Assembly (NCBI RefSeq): GCF_030913705.1
Contig: NZ_CP133190.1
Location: 4,303,501 to 4,367,500 of the forward strand
Origin: Anaerocolumna sp. MB42-C2
GTDB lineage: Bacteria > Bacillota > Clostridia > Lachnospirales > Lachnospiraceae
Direction of reading: 5' to 3'
Length of the DNA stretch: 64,000 nt
Shown piece by piece: positions 17,979-28,951 of this stretch; within the stretch, counting starts at the first letter, position 1, and each line of letters opens with the position of its first letter. Below the pieces are notes generated by a model that ran no database searches, was not told where the DNA came from, and was given only the letters and a program-made list of their open reading frames with translations. Position numbers and translations under genes: made by a program.

Positions 17979-20900
17979 ATGTCCTTACAATTTGTGATAG
18001 GAAGGTCCGGTTCGGGAAAATCTTATCAATTATATAAAGAGATTATAACAAAATCAATACAGAAGGAGGATACCAGTTATCTGGTTATTGTACCGGAACA
18101 ATTTACCCTTCAGACACAGAAAGACATCGTATCCAGGCATCCGAACCGGGGAACCATGAATATTGACATATTAAGTTTTAACCGGCTTGCTTTTCGTATC
18201 TTTGATGAGGTAGGTGGCAATGACAGACCGGTGTTAGAAGATACCGGGAAAAGCATGGTTCTGCGTAAAATAGTGGCGATAAAGAAAAAAGAGCTGGAAT
18301 TATTTAATCATGATGTTCAAAAGCAGGGTTTTATTGACGAATTAAAATCATTGATTTCTGAAATTTATCAATATAGCATCAGTATCCCTAAACTTGAAGA
18401 GATGAAAGAGGCCATGGCAAATAAGCCGCTTCTACATGGGAAACTCCATGATATAATTATTATTTATAAAGCCTTTAGAGAATATCTGGATAAAAATTAT
18501 ATTACTGCTGAAGAAATACTGGATGTTCTCTGCGAGGTAATAGACCAGTCGAAACTGATTGAAAAGAGTATCATATGCCTGGATGGCTTTACCGGTTTTA
18601 CTCCTGCCCAATATAAATTATTAACTTTGCTGATTAAGAAGGCTAAAAAGGTTTTAATAACAATAACCATAGATAAAAAAGAATTGGATATCCCGGATGA
18701 GGAATACCAACTCTTTCATTTAAGCAAAAAAACGATTAAAAAACTTACAGATATAACGGAAGAGGAGAAGATGGAACTGGATTCTCCTCTGTTTGTGGAA
18801 GACATTTCTCCTGTAAAGGTACCTTATCGTTATCGTAACAGTCCTGCACTGGCTGCCCTGGAAGCCAATTTATTCCGCTATCCGTCAAAAAGCTTTGAAG
18901 AGGAACAGGATAATATCAGTATTCATGCTGCAAGAGATATAAAGCAGGAGATTATTTTTGTCGTACAGGAAATTAAGAAGCTGGTTCGTGACAGGCAATA
19001 CCGTTACCAGGATATTGCTGTTGTAACAGGGGATATCGCTTCTTACGGCAGAGAGTTTGGAAGAGAATTTGAGAAAGCAGGAATTCCATGTTTTATAGAC
19101 AATAAGAGGGAGGTATTGTCCAATCCATTTGTGGAAATGATTCGTTCTGCACTTGACATAGTACAGAACAAGTTTGATTATGAGAGTGTGTTCCGATATC
19201 TGCGTTGCGGCCTTGCCAATGTAGAAATGGCGGATGTAGATATACTGGAGAATTACGTCATAGCCTTAGGAATCAGGGGACAAAAGAAATGGCAGGATAA
19301 TTGGACGCGTCTCTACCGGGGACAACCACAAGGAGAATTAATCAGGATAAATGAAATCCGCCAAGCATTTTATGATGAAATAAATCCTTTATATGAAGTT
19401 CTCTCCGACAAAGAAAAAACTGTTAAGGATTATACCTTAGCTTTATATGAATTTGGGTTAAAAATGCAGGCAGCCGAAAAATTAGAGGCTTTTGCCCTTG
19501 CTTTCAGTGAAAATAACAAACTGGGTGCAGCAAAGGAATATGAGCAGATATATGGAATTGTGATGGAATTGTTTGATAAATTAGCTGAACTTTTAGGAAC
19601 CGAAGTGATATCCTTAAAGGAATACATTGAAGTTCTTAAGGCAGGTCTTACAGAAGCAAAAGTTGGTCTTATCCCGCCGGGACTTGACCAGATTACAGTG
19701 GGTGACATTGAAAGAACAAGGTTAAAAGACATAAAAGCTTTATTCTTTGTAGGAGTTAACGATGGAATAATTCCTAAAGTTAACGGCAGCGGCGGCATCT
19801 TAACGGATATGGAGAGACAAACCTTCTTAGAGCATAAAATTGAAATGGCACCTACCATAAGACAGGCCGGCTTTACGGAAAAATTCTATCTGTATCTGAA
19901 TATGACCAAACCACAGGACAAACTGTACATTTCGTTCAGCAAGTTAAACGGGGACGGAAAAAGTATAAGACCCTCTTATATGATAGAAACCATACGAAAA
20001 TTGTTTCCTAAAATAAAGATTTCAGATGAAGATATGGAAAATGAAGATATCTCCCACATCCTGGGTAATAACGGCGGAATGGATTATATCATAGATGGAT
20101 TGCGGAAATATCCCTATGAAGATCCAACGCAGGTATGGAATGAATTATTCAGCTATTATTATGCCAAAGAGGAAAATAAAGATCAGATACAGAGTTTGAT
20201 TCAGGCTGCCTTTTATGTGAATAAAGAAAGGGGATTATCAAAGCAGATAGCGAAAGAACTATACGGAAGTTCTCTGACCGGGAGTGTAACCAGATTCGAA
20301 CAGTATGCAGCATGTGCATTTGCCCATTATATCAGTTACGGATTAGAGTTAATGGAACGGCAGGAATACCGGTTAGCTATCCCGGATATCGGTAATTTAT
20401 TTCATAATGCCATTGAACTCTTCTCAAGAAAAATGGCTGCCAGCGAATATAGCTGGCATACCATTCCGGAGAATGTGCGAGAGGAATGGGGAAGTCAGTG
20501 TGTGAGGGAAGCTGCCGACGGTTATGGAAACTCCATTTTTGGAAGTTCAAGCCGGTATCAATACATAGTTAAACGGGTTGAAAGAATTACAAAGAGAACC
20601 TTATGGGTTTTGTGCGAACAGATCAAGAAAGGTGATTTCGAACCGATTGGCTTTGAAGTGTTTTTCTCCGGAGATAATGAACTTAACAGCCTTAAGATCG
20701 ATTTGTCCGAGAATGAGGGCATTCGCCTCTTAGGCCGCATCGACCGACTGGATATCTATGAAGAAAATGATAAACTGTTAGTGAAGGTTATTGATTATAA
20801 ATCCGGCAATACTTCCTTTGACCTTCTTTCTGTTTATTATGGCTTACAGATACAGCTGGCAGTTTATATGAATGCAGCCATGGAATTAATGGAGAGGGAA

Positions 20901-21449
20901 CATCCTGGTAAATCGGTGATCCCAGCCGGTATCCTGTATTATAACATCGATGACCCCTTAGTAGAAAAAAGCAGTCATGTGGAAGAGAGTATTCTAAAGG
21001 AACTTAAGATGAATGGAATTGTAAATAGCAGCGGAGAAGTAATCAAACATCTGGATAACAGTTTTCTAAGCGAAGGGGAGGAGTTAAGGCCCTCGGTGAA
21101 ATCTGACGTGATTCCTGTTGAAACGAATAAAGACGGATATCCGACGAAACGTTCCAGTATTGCAGACCAATACAAACTAAAAGCGATTGAAAAATATGTA
21201 AAAGATACGGTATATCATTATGGTTTTGATATATTAGACGGAAAAACAGATATAAAACCTTACCAAATGGGCAAACGAAGTGCCTGTGATTATTGTATCT
21301 ACAATAGTATCTGCGGATTCGACAGTAAGTTAAACGGATATTCTTATCGTAACCTGGCCTCTTTATCTGCAGAAGAGGTCTGGGATAGAATAATGAAACA
21401 GCAGAAAACGGTTAAGGAAGGAGTGGATAAGGATGCTTTGGACCAGTGA
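17979..21449 (+). CDS. addB: AddB (RexB) subunit of the AddAB helicase-nuclease
   Basis: Recombination nuclease subunit that processes double-strand breaks with AddA. 1,156 residues. Walker A GRSGSGKS is at 8-15. The C-terminal nuclease domain has the catalytic VKVIDYKSGN. The four iron-sulfur cysteines are present: Cys779 (EQYAACAFAHY) and the cluster Cys1103, Cys1106, Cys1112 (CDYCIYNSIC), the AddB signature. I start at ATG 17979, where GGGAGG (17965-17970) is 8 bp upstream, rather than at 17901. It overlaps addA by 17 bp, so translation is coupled. Confidence 0.96.
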   Translation: MSLQFVIGRSGSGKSYQLYKEIITKSIQKEDTSYLVIVPEQFTLQTQKDIVSRHPNRGTMNIDILSFNRLAFRIFDEVGGNDRPVLEDTGKSMVLRKIVAIKKKELELFNHDVQKQGFIDELKSLISEIYQYSISIPKLEEMKEAMANKPLLHGKLHDIIIIYKAFREYLDKNYITAEEILDVLCEVIDQSKLIEKSIICLDGFTGFTPAQYKLLTLLIKKAKKVLITITIDKKELDIPDEEYQLFHLSKKTIKKLTDITEEEKMELDSPLFVEDISPVKVPYRYRNSPALAALEANLFRYPSKSFEEEQDNISIHAARDIKQEIIFVVQEIKKLVRDRQYRYQDIAVVTGDIASYGREFGREFEKAGIPCFIDNKREVLSNPFVEMIRSALDIVQNKFDYESVFRYLRCGLANVEMADVDILENYVIALGIRGQKKWQDNWTRLYRGQPQGELIRINEIRQAFYDEINPLYEVLSDKEKTVKDYTLALYEFGLKMQAAEKLEAFALAFSENNKLGAAKEYEQIYGIVMELFDKLAELLGTEVISLKEYIEVLKAGLTEAKVGLIPPGLDQITVGDIERTRLKDIKALFFVGVNDGIIPKVNGSGGILTDMERQTFLEHKIEMAPTIRQAGFTEKFYLYLNMTKPQDKLYISFSKLNGDGKSIRPSYMIETIRKLFPKIKISDEDMENEDISHILGNNGGMDYIIDGLRKYPYEDPTQVWNELFSYYYAKEENKDQIQSLIQAAFYVNKERGLSKQIAKELYGSSLTGSVTRFEQYAACAFAHYISYGLELMERQEYRLAIPDIGNLFHNAIELFSRKMAASEYSWHTIPENVREEWGSQCVREAADGYGNSIFGSSSRYQYIVKRVERITKRTLWVLCEQIKKGDFEPIGFEVFFSGDNELNSLKIDLSENEGIRLLGRIDRLDIYEENDKLLVKVIDYKSGNTSFDLLSVYYGLQIQLAVYMNAAMELMEREHPGKSVIPAGILYYNIDDPLVEKSSHVEESILKELKMNGIVNSSGEVIKHLDNSFLSEGEELRPSVKSDVIPVETNKDGYPTKRSSIADQYKLKAIEKYVKDTVYHYGFDILDGKTDIKPYQMGKRSACDYCIYNSICGFDSKLNGYSYRNLASLSAEEVWDRIMKQQKTVKEGVDKDALDQ

Positions 21450-24400
21450 GCAGCAGAAAGTAATAGACTTAAGGAACAGAAATATCCTGGTATCGGCTGC
21501 AGCCGGCTCCGGTAAGACTGCTGTATTAGTTGAGCGTATTATATCCATGATCACGGAAGGGGATAATCCGATTGATATTGACCGCCTGCTGATTGTTACC
21601 TTTACCAATGCAGCCGCAGCGGAAATGCGGGAGAGAATCGGTGAGGCCATTGAGAAAAAGATAGCGGAAATGCCGGATAATATTCACCTGCAAAAACAGG
21701 TGACGTTAGTCCACAGCGCCCAGATAACCACCATTCACAGCTTTTGTTTAAGTGTTATTCGAAATCATTTCAACAGTATTGATTTAGACCCAGCTTTTCG
21801 TATAGCAGATGAGGCGGAACTGACCTTAATAAAATCCGATGTAATCAGTGATCTTTTAGAGAATTACTATGAAGAGGGAGAGGCGGATTTCCTGGATTTT
21901 ATTGAGAGTTTTTCTTCCGGGAAATCTGATGGAGGCATAGAAGAGCTGATATTACGGCTTTTTAATTTTTCCACGAGTTATCCCTGGCCGGAGGAATGGC
22001 TGGAGGAGAAAAAGGGAACTTTTTCAATAAATACACTGGAAGAAATGAAAGCCTCCGATTGGATGGGTGCTTTACTTAACTACCTGAAAACCGTTTCAAA
22101 TGATCTTGTGATACGATGCAGGGAAGCAATATCGATCTGTGAAGAAGCAGACGGACCCGGTGCTTATACTGCGGCTTTAAAAAGTGATGAAACTTTATTG
22201 CTTTCTTTATCTGAATTAAATGATTACGATGATTATGCAGATCTTTTAAATGGTTTTTCTTTTGCAAGACTATCCGGTAAAAAAGAAGAGGGTGTAAGTG
22301 AAGAAAAGAAGAATCAGGTTAAGGTCATACGGGATGAGATTAAGAAAGCAATAGGAGACCTGTGCAAGAATTATTTCTTCCAGTCTACCGAAGAAATGTT
22401 AAACGATATAAAGGCTATGGGTGGTCCGGTTACAGTATTAATTAATTTATGCAAGGATTTTTCAGAAAAGTATGCAAAACGCAAATCTGAAAAAAATATA
22501 GTAGATTTTTCTGACCTGGAACATTTTGCTCTGAATATACTGGTGCAGAAAAAAGACGGAGAAATGGCACCTACTCCTGCCGCGGATGAACTCTGTGAGT
22601 TTTACGCAGAGATTATGATAGACGAATATCAGGATAGCAACCTGGTACAGGAGACTATATTAAACAGTATCTGCAGAGAGCGGTATGGAAATCCGAATTT
22701 ATTTATGGTCGGGGATGTGAAGCAAAGTATATATCGGTTTCGACTGGCAAGACCTGAGATATTTATGGAAAAGTACGATACCTACGATTTAGAAGACAGT
22801 AAGCACCAAAGAATCGATCTTCATAAAAACTTCAGGAGCAGATCTGTGGTATTAGACAGTATTAACTTCATCTTTGAGCAGATCATGACGAAAAAACTGG
22901 GAAATATTTTATATGATGAGCAGGCCGCATTATATCCCGGAGCTGACTTTGGAGAGCAGACAGAGGGAGTTTCAGCGGATACTGAGGTTATCTTAGTTTC
23001 GGTAGAACCCGCCTTAAAAGAAATGGACAGGGATAGGATAACAGAGAAAGTGACAGGGGAAGAAAATGAAACGGAAGAGAATGAATACACAGCCAAAGAG
23101 ATAGAAGCAAGAGCCATTGCAAAACGAATGAAAGAATTGACCGATTCCAAGAAAGGGCTGATGGTATTTGATAAGAAAGATAAGATTTACCGCAGGGCAA
23201 AGTATGGAGATATTGTAATCCTTTTAAGAACTATGAGTAACTGGGCTGAAATATTTGCTGATACCCTGGCTGCGGAAGGGATTACCTCTCATACGGAAAC
23301 CCAGTCCGGTTATTTTTCCACGTTAGAAATCCGGACGGTATTAAACTTATTAAAAATCATAGATAATCCGAGACAGGATATTCCTTTTACTGCGATTCTC
23401 CGCTCACCGATTGTAGGTTTAACCAGTAATGAACTGGCCTTGATCCGAATACCCAGAAGGCGTATTTCCATGTATGAAGCGGCACAGGAATATACTGAGG
23501 AAGGTTCGGATGAACTTTCCGATAAATTAAGTAAATTTATGGTTAAATTAGACCGGTATCGTGATATGGTGTTCCATTATTCCATTCATGAATTAATACT
23601 AAAGGTCTTAGAAGATACCGGTTACTACAATTATGCGGCGGCAATGCCGGCCGGTGAGAAGAGACGGGCTAATATTGACATGTTAGTACAGCGTGCAATT
23701 CGTTTTGAGGGCAGCAGTTACAGCGGATTATTCCATTTTGTACGTTATATTGAGAAACTTCATAAATACGATATTGATTTCGGTGAAGCTAAAATAGCCG
23801 GAGAAAACGATGATACCGTTAAAATTATGAGTATTCATAAGAGCAAAGGGTTGGAGTTTCCTATTGTTTTTTTGGCAGGTATGGGAAAGAGTTTCAATAA
23901 CCAGGATTCCAGAAGTAATCTTTTAATCCATCCGGATTTAGGAATCGGAATTGATTATATTGACCATAAGTTAAGAATAAAAGCTCCAACCTTAGTTAAA
24001 AAAGTTATTCAGAAGGAATTGGTATTAGAAAATCTGGGGGAAGAACTGCGGGTGCTTTACGTAGCTATGACCAGGGCTAAGGAAAAGCTGATATTAACCG
24101 GAGGGGTTAAAGATTCAGCCAAATTACTGACAAAATGGGGCAGTATCTGCAGGCAGAAAGAGAAACAGCTTCTTTATTATCAATTAAGTAATGCGGCCTC
24201 TTATCTGGACTTCCTAATACCATCCCTTATGCGCTACCGGGGATTTGAAGAGATTCTGAAAGAAATCGGTATCAGGCAGGACTTAAGCAATACCTTATAT
24301 AATGCAGATACCAGAATAAGTATAAAACAATATTCCTATGAGCAGGCAGCTGAATATGAATATATGACACAGCTTTATAATAAAGTAAATCAGAATGATT

Positions 24401-25179
24401 TTATAGATTGGAATACAGAACGGATATATAATGAGGAGGTACGAAACACAATTTACTCTTACATGGAATATCAATATCCTTATCAGACAGAAACTAATAT
24501 TCATACGAAACTTACCGTATCGGAACTTAAGAGATTAAGTCAGTATGAGGCAGAGGATTTTGGAGTGCCCATGAAAGGAACTACCGGATCAGGAAAGGAA
24601 ATTCCGGTTCCTAATTTCAGTAAAGATACGGATATCACCCGGGGTGCCGATCTTGGTACACTCTATCATACCGTATTGGAGGCTTTGGATTTAACGAAAG
24701 TAAGAAGCAGAATGGATATTGAGGAGACACTTTTAGACTTGGTGCACAGGGGAAAAATAAAAGAAACGGATAAACTGGTTCTGGATATTGATAAGCTGTA
24801 CTTATTTATTGGAAGCTCAGTTGCAGTTAGGATGCGAAAAGCAGCAGAATCGGGAGGACTTTATAAAGAACGTCAATTTGTCATGGGATTAAAAGCCTGC
24901 GAGATTAACAGCAGTCTAAAAAGCGAAGAAACAGTTTTAGTGCAGGGTGTCATTGATGTATATTTTGAAGAAGACGGTAAATGGGTATTACTGGATTATA
25001 AAACAGATGTGGTAAACGGAACAGACGGGGAAGCACAGTTAATCAGACGTTACCGGGTACAGCTGGATTACTATCAAAAAGCCCTGGAACAATTAACCGG
25101 CAAGAAAGTGAAAGAGAGAATCCTGTATTCTTTTGGTTTAGGTAAAGAAATACAGGTACAACAGAATAACTCATTTTAG
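21433..25179 (+). CDS. addA: AddA ATP-dependent helicase/nuclease subunit
   Basis: UvrD-type helicase fused to a RecB-like nuclease; forms AddAB with the preceding gene. 1,248 residues. Helicase motifs: Walker A SAAAGSGKTAVLVERI (about residues 21-36), DEYQDSN (motif II), GDVKQSIYRFR (motif III), KIMSIHKSKGLEFPIVFLAG (motif V) and LRVLYVAMTRAKEKL (motif VI). The nuclease domain near the C-terminus has LGTLYHTVLE and WVLLDYKTD with catalytic Asp and Lys. A Lys/Glu-rich stretch (about 535-575) is a typical variable linker. No RecBCD genes are seen; AddAB is the usual Firmicute substitute. Confidence 0.97.
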   Translation: MLWTSEQQKVIDLRNRNILVSAAAGSGKTAVLVERIISMITEGDNPIDIDRLLIVTFTNAAAAEMRERIGEAIEKKIAEMPDNIHLQKQVTLVHSAQITTIHSFCLSVIRNHFNSIDLDPAFRIADEAELTLIKSDVISDLLENYYEEGEADFLDFIESFSSGKSDGGIEELILRLFNFSTSYPWPEEWLEEKKGTFSINTLEEMKASDWMGALLNYLKTVSNDLVIRCREAISICEEADGPGAYTAALKSDETLLLSLSELNDYDDYADLLNGFSFARLSGKKEEGVSEEKKNQVKVIRDEIKKAIGDLCKNYFFQSTEEMLNDIKAMGGPVTVLINLCKDFSEKYAKRKSEKNIVDFSDLEHFALNILVQKKDGEMAPTPAADELCEFYAEIMIDEYQDSNLVQETILNSICRERYGNPNLFMVGDVKQSIYRFRLARPEIFMEKYDTYDLEDSKHQRIDLHKNFRSRSVVLDSINFIFEQIMTKKLGNILYDEQAALYPGADFGEQTEGVSADTEVILVSVEPALKEMDRDRITEKVTGEENETEENEYTAKEIEARAIAKRMKELTDSKKGLMVFDKKDKIYRRAKYGDIVILLRTMSNWAEIFADTLAAEGITSHTETQSGYFSTLEIRTVLNLLKIIDNPRQDIPFTAILRSPIVGLTSNELALIRIPRRRISMYEAAQEYTEEGSDELSDKLSKFMVKLDRYRDMVFHYSIHELILKVLEDTGYYNYAAAMPAGEKRRANIDMLVQRAIRFEGSSYSGLFHFVRYIEKLHKYDIDFGEAKIAGENDDTVKIMSIHKSKGLEFPIVFLAGMGKSFNNQDSRSNLLIHPDLGIGIDYIDHKLRIKAPTLVKKVIQKELVLENLGEELRVLYVAMTRAKEKLILTGGVKDSAKLLTKWGSICRQKEKQLLYYQLSNAASYLDFLIPSLMRYRGFEEILKEIGIRQDLSNTLYNADTRISIKQYSYEQAAEYEYMTQLYNKVNQNDFIDWNTERIYNEEVRNTIYSYMEYQYPYQTETNIHTKLTVSELKRLSQYEAEDFGVPMKGTTGSGKEIPVPNFSKDTDITRGADLGTLYHTVLEALDLTKVRSRMDIEETLLDLVHRGKIKETDKLVLDIDKLYLFIGSSVAVRMRKAAESGGLYKERQFVMGLKACEINSSLKSEETVLVQGVIDVYFEEDGKWVLLDYKTDVVNGTDGEAQLIRRYRVQLDYYQKALEQLTGKKVKERILYSFGLGKEIQVQQNNSF

Positions 25180-25428
25180 ATGGATAAATGTATTATCTTG
25201 AAATAAGATGTACAATATGACAAAAATGAGATAATTTGTAGAAAAACATTTTATTTTGATAGTTTATGTGGTATAATTATACATATGTTAGACAAAATAC
25301 ATAAAGGGGAGTATATGTTTTTGTATATGTCGAACAAATACTGTTTCATATAATACTCTCATATAATATTATGTAAATTTACAAACCTAAAAGTCATGAC
25401 CTACAAGGGGATGCAGGAGGATCAAAAG
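25180..25428 (+). other. Chemoreceptor leader with a possible 12-codon upstream ORF
   Basis: About 250 bp. TATAAT lies at 25272-25277 but has no well-spaced -35 box. Further on, AAAGGGGAG (25303-25311) precedes ATG 25315, which opens a short frame (MFLYMSNKYCFI, stop at 25351-25353) of 12 residues. A flanking inverted repeat (GACAAAATACAT near 25291 with ATGTTTTTGTATATGTC near 25315) would place this start in a stem. A leader peptide controlling the chemoreceptor is possible but unproven. Confidence 0.3.
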
Positions 25429-27660
25429 ATGAAATTGAACAATGATTCAATAACGGGGAATGAAAGTAAGAAAAAGTTAAAGGACTTTATGAAAGCCGAG
25501 AAAAAGAAAGAAGCTTTGGAGGCTAAGGCGAAAGCGAAACTTGAAAAGGAAAAGAAGAAACTGGAAGAAAAAACTCAGAATGTAAAAGAGAAGAAACAGA
25601 AAGTAAAAACAGAAGTAAAAGAAAAGAAAAAAATCTTGAACCAGTTTAGAGGCATAAGAGCTAAAATATTACTTGGGTTTTTTATCCCTGTAATATTATT
25701 GGGGATTTTTGGAATAGTTTCTTATCAAAAATCTGCAGATGCAATCATAACGAATTACGAGAAAAGCACAAGTGATACTTTAAATGCAGTAAGCAAATAC
25801 CTGGAATTGGGGTTATCTTCCGTATCTGACAAAGCAATTGAATTTTCACTTAGTAAGTCTGTGGAAGATTACTACAGAAGAGTGAACGAAAAGGACACGC
25901 TTGAAAATGTAACAGCATTAAGACAGCTCCAACAGGAAGTTATCGTAATCAGAGAAACGAATTCCTTTATTAATTCCATTCATATTATGGCTAATGTAGG
26001 TACTCCGATTTCTACTTTGGCTACTCCTCCGAGAGATATTTTTGCTCAGTACAGCACATCGGAAGACGCCAAGAAAATAAAAGAGAATACCTCCAGAAAT
26101 GTATGGGTCGGAAAACATGAAACCCTGGACAAACTGTTGTCAATTAAAGATACAGATTATGCAATGTCAATGATTACCAAGTTATCATTCAGTGATGGAT
26201 TAGTATTTATGGATGTATCCATGGATGAAATCACAAATGTACTTAAAGATATCAATGTCGCTGAAGGCAGTATTGTTGGTTTTGTAACCGGAGACGGAAG
26301 AGAAACGTTAACAAATCCTGATTTAAAGAACGTTTTTCCGGAAACCGAATATTATAAAGCTGCGGAATCGGGTGAAAAAACAGATGGATTTTCCTACCAG
26401 AACTACAATAACGAAAACTATCTGTATGTATACAGTAAAGTTGGTGAGACCGGTGCTATGGTTTGCGCATTGATTCCTAAGACTGAAATCTTAAAACAAC
26501 CCAGTGCGATTAAGAATTTAAGTATTATCTTTATTGCATTTGCATGTATATTTGCTCTATTGGTAGGAACGGTTATTGCAGGCGGTATCGGCAGTGCGAT
26601 TACAAAACTTGTTAATTCCATATCATTAGCAGCACAGGGGGATTTAACTGCTAAGTTTAATACAAAGCGTAAGGATGAATTCCGTGTATTGGCAAATGGG
26701 CTGTCGGATATGACGGCAGGTATGAGTAATCTGATTGGTGAAGTCGCGGGTGTCGGTCAGAAAGTTACGGAGTCGGCTGATTTACTTTCAACTACATCGG
26801 AAAAAATCTTGGGTGCAACCAAAGATATTTCCTTTACCATTGATGAGATTGAAAAAGGAGTTGTACAGCAGGCTGAAGATACAGAGCATTGTCTTGGTCA
26901 GATGTCCAATCTATCAGAAAGAATCAATCAGGTATACAGCAGCACCTATGAGATTGAAAAAATCGCTAATAATACAAAGGGTATTGTCGGTGAGGGACTG
27001 GTTATTATTGATGAATTAAATGATAAATCAAAAGCTACTACGGATGTTACTCAGGTAGTAATTAAGGATATTGAAGCATTGGTAGAACAGTCACATAATA
27101 TCGGTAACTTTGTAGGTATTATTAACGAGATTGCATCCCAGACTAATTTACTTTCCCTGAATGCTTCCATTGAGGCAGCCAGAGCAGGTGAAGCAGGACG
27201 TGGATTTGCAGTTGTAGCGGATGAAATACGTAAATTGGCTGATCAGTCCATACAGGCGGCCAGTCAGATTCAGGGAATCGTAACAGAAATCCAGAATAAA
27301 ACACAGGGCACGGTGGTATCTGCAAAACAGGCTGAGAACATTGTAGAATCCCAGACAGAATCTTTAAATAAAACAATCAGGGTATTTGAAGATATTAATA
27401 AACATGTTGGAAGCCTTGTTACGAATCTGGATAATATATCAATTGGAATTAAGGGAATTGAAACTGCCAAAGAAGACAGTATGGATGCAATCCGCAACAT
27501 TTCTGCAGTAGCTCAGCAGACGGCGGCAGCTTCGGAAGAAGTTAGTGCTACGGCAAATGTTCAGATTAATTCCGTTGAAAACTTAAGTGAATCCGCATTA
27601 GAACTTGCTAATGATGCAAAGAAATTAGAGCAGGCAATACAATTATTTAAAATTCAGTAA
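25429..27660 (+). CDS. Methyl-accepting chemotaxis protein with Lys/Glu-rich N-terminal extension
   Basis: 743-residue transmembrane chemoreceptor. Unusually, about 78 cytoplasmic residues precede the first membrane span (about 79-98): a run of alternating Lys and Glu/Ala ([20 protein letters not shown] and similar) that should form a charged helix or coiled coil. A dCache-like extracytoplasmic sensor follows (about 100-365), then the second span (about 370-395), a HAMP domain and a signalling domain whose hairpin tip reads [23 protein letters not shown] 25429 is chosen over 25396 because AGGAGG (25415-25420) is 8 bp upstream. It is monocistronic with a terminator. The ligand is unknown. Confidence 0.92.
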   Translation: MKLNNDSITGNESKKKLKDFMKAEKKKEALEAKAKAKLEKEKKKLEEKTQNVKEKKQKVKTEVKEKKKILNQFRGIRAKILLGFFIPVILLGIFGIVSYQKSADAIITNYEKSTSDTLNAVSKYLELGLSSVSDKAIEFSLSKSVEDYYRRVNEKDTLENVTALRQLQQEVIVIRETNSFINSIHIMANVGTPISTLATPPRDIFAQYSTSEDAKKIKENTSRNVWVGKHETLDKLLSIKDTDYAMSMITKLSFSDGLVFMDVSMDEITNVLKDINVAEGSIVGFVTGDGRETLTNPDLKNVFPETEYYKAAESGEKTDGFSYQNYNNENYLYVYSKVGETGAMVCALIPKTEILKQPSAIKNLSIIFIAFACIFALLVGTVIAGGIGSAITKLVNSISLAAQGDLTAKFNTKRKDEFRVLANGLSDMTAGMSNLIGEVAGVGQKVTESADLLSTTSEKILGATKDISFTIDEIEKGVVQQAEDTEHCLGQMSNLSERINQVYSSTYEIEKIANNTKGIVGEGLVIIDELNDKSKATTDVTQVVIKDIEALVEQSHNIGNFVGIINEIASQTNLLSLNASIEAARAGEAGRGFAVVADEIRKLADQSIQAASQIQGIVTEIQNKTQGTVVSAKQAENIVESQTESLNKTIRVFEDINKHVGSLVTNLDNISIGIKGIETAKEDSMDAIRNISAVAQQTAAASEEVSATANVQINSVENLSESALELANDAKKLEQAIQLFKIQ

Positions 27661-27720
27661 ATAAGTTTTATTGCAAAGGTATGAAATAAATAGATCAAGG
27701 CTACACTTTATATAGAATAC

Positions 27721-27782
27721 TAAACAAGGGACTGTTTCACTACGAGAGATAAATTGTAATGAAAAGCAGTCCCTTGTTAAAA
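27721..27782 (+). terminator. Rho-independent terminator after the chemoreceptor
   Basis: AACAAGGGACTG (27724-27735 approximately) pairs with CAGTCCCTTGTT (27767-27778). The loop is about 32 nt, and the T-run is short. Confidence 0.7.
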
Positions 27783-27803
27783 TCTAGAAAGGGTGTATAA
27801 TAT

Positions 27804-28022
27804 ATGAGTAAAAAGAAATCAGAAACGAACAATATAAATTTAAGTGATTTAAAACCGGACGAAAAATTAAAATATGAGATAGCAACCGAACTGGGACTTT
27901 TAGACAAGGTAAAAAGTGATGGATGGAAATCACTTTCCGCTAAGGAAACCGGGCGGATTGGCGGAATTATGACAAAGAGAAAAAAGCAAATGCAGATGGA
28001 GGGGATAAATAAACAACAATGA
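27804..28022 (+). CDS. Alpha/beta-type small acid-soluble spore protein (divergent)
   Basis: 72 residues. The core KLKYEIATELGLLDKVKSDGWKSLSAKETGRIGGIMTK follows the alpha/beta-SASP pattern: K-x-E-I-A-x-E-L-G, then a Gly-containing turn, then S-x-x-x-G-x-x-G-G-x-M-T-K. These proteins coat and protect DNA in spores and are cut by the GPR protease at germination. The basic C-terminal tail (KRKKQMQMEGINKQQ) is unlike the usual L-V-x-x-x-E end, so it is a minor, divergent family member. GAAAGGGTG precedes the start. Its stop overlaps the next start (ATGA), so the lipid kinase is probably translated with it, which suggests sporulation expression. It is the window's direct evidence of sporulation. 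Confidence 0.82.
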   Translation: MSKKKSETNNINLSDLKPDEKLKYEIATELGLLDKVKSDGWKSLSAKETGRIGGIMTKRKKQMQMEGINKQQ

Positions 28023-28927
28023 AAAAGAAGCTTTTGTTTATCTATAATCCACTTGCCGGAAAAAGTAAAATTAAAAACTGGTTGTCAAGTATCATCGAAT
28101 CTTTTGTAAAAGGTGATTATGAGGTAGTTATATATGCTACAACCGGCAGGAAGGATGCTAAGAATATTGTGATGGACTGCTTAAGCCGTGAGACATACGA
28201 CCTTGTTGTATGCTCCGGCGGTGATGGGACTTTAAATGAAGTAATCAGTGGAATCATGCACAGTGAGCAGAATACATGCATTGGTTATATTCCATCAGGA
28301 ACAACCAATGATTTTGCCTATAATCTAAAACTGCCCAAAAATCTGCTGGGAGCGGCTAAAGTAGTATTAAGCGGAGAAGCATTTCCTTGTGACGTTGGTA
28401 TCATTAATGGGGAATACTTTACATATACTGCGGCATTTGGCCTCTTTACGGATGCTTCTTATGAAACACCGCAGACAACTAAGAATATGCTGGGCAGATT
28501 GGCATATATTCTGGAGGGTGTAAAGCGTTTACCTAATTGGAAATCATACCAAATGGAAATAACCTGTGGTGACAAGGTAATGAACGATAATTTTATATAT
28601 GGTATGGTAGCAAATTCCATATCCGTCGGCGGGATAAAAGGTCTTACCGGCAAAGATGTACAATTGGATGACGGCCAGTTTGAAGGAATATTTATTAAAA
28701 TGCCGCAAAATGTAATGGATTTTCAAAGTATTATAAATGATTTGTTGAAAGGAAACTTAAACAGTGACCATATTTTTTCATTCCCTGTAAAAGAAATATT
28801 ATTGACATCGGAAGAGATGGTGCCCTGGTCCATTGACGGGGAATTCGGCGGAGAATTCCAGACAGTAAATATCTCAAATTTAAAACAGGCCGTTAAGATA
28901 ATAAGGAACAAAGAAGAAATAGTATAA
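28019..28927 (+). CDS. Diacylglycerol/lipid kinase (YegS/BmrU family)
   Basis: 302 residues. The kinase nucleotide loop CSGGDGTLNEVISGI and GYIPSGTTNDFAYNLKLP are the diagnostic motifs, with the N-terminal LFIYNPLAGKSK and the C-terminal WSIDGEFGGEF. Family members phosphorylate diacylglycerol or related lipids at the membrane, returning it to phospholipid synthesis. The start codon overlaps the spore protein stop by 4 bp, an unusual pairing that hints at a role in spore membrane lipid turnover (inference). A terminator follows at 28952. Confidence 0.92.
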   Translation: MKKKLLFIYNPLAGKSKIKNWLSSIIESFVKGDYEVVIYATTGRKDAKNIVMDCLSRETYDLVVCSGGDGTLNEVISGIMHSEQNTCIGYIPSGTTNDFAYNLKLPKNLLGAAKVVLSGEAFPCDVGIINGEYFTYTAAFGLFTDASYETPQTTKNMLGRLAYILEGVKRLPNWKSYQMEITCGDKVMNDNFIYGMVANSISVGGIKGLTGKDVQLDDGQFEGIFIKMPQNVMDFQSIINDLLKGNLNSDHIFSFPVKEILLTSEEMVPWSIDGEFGGEFQTVNISNLKQAVKIIRNKEEIV

Positions 28928-28951
28928 TAACAAATGAGCATAATAAAGATA

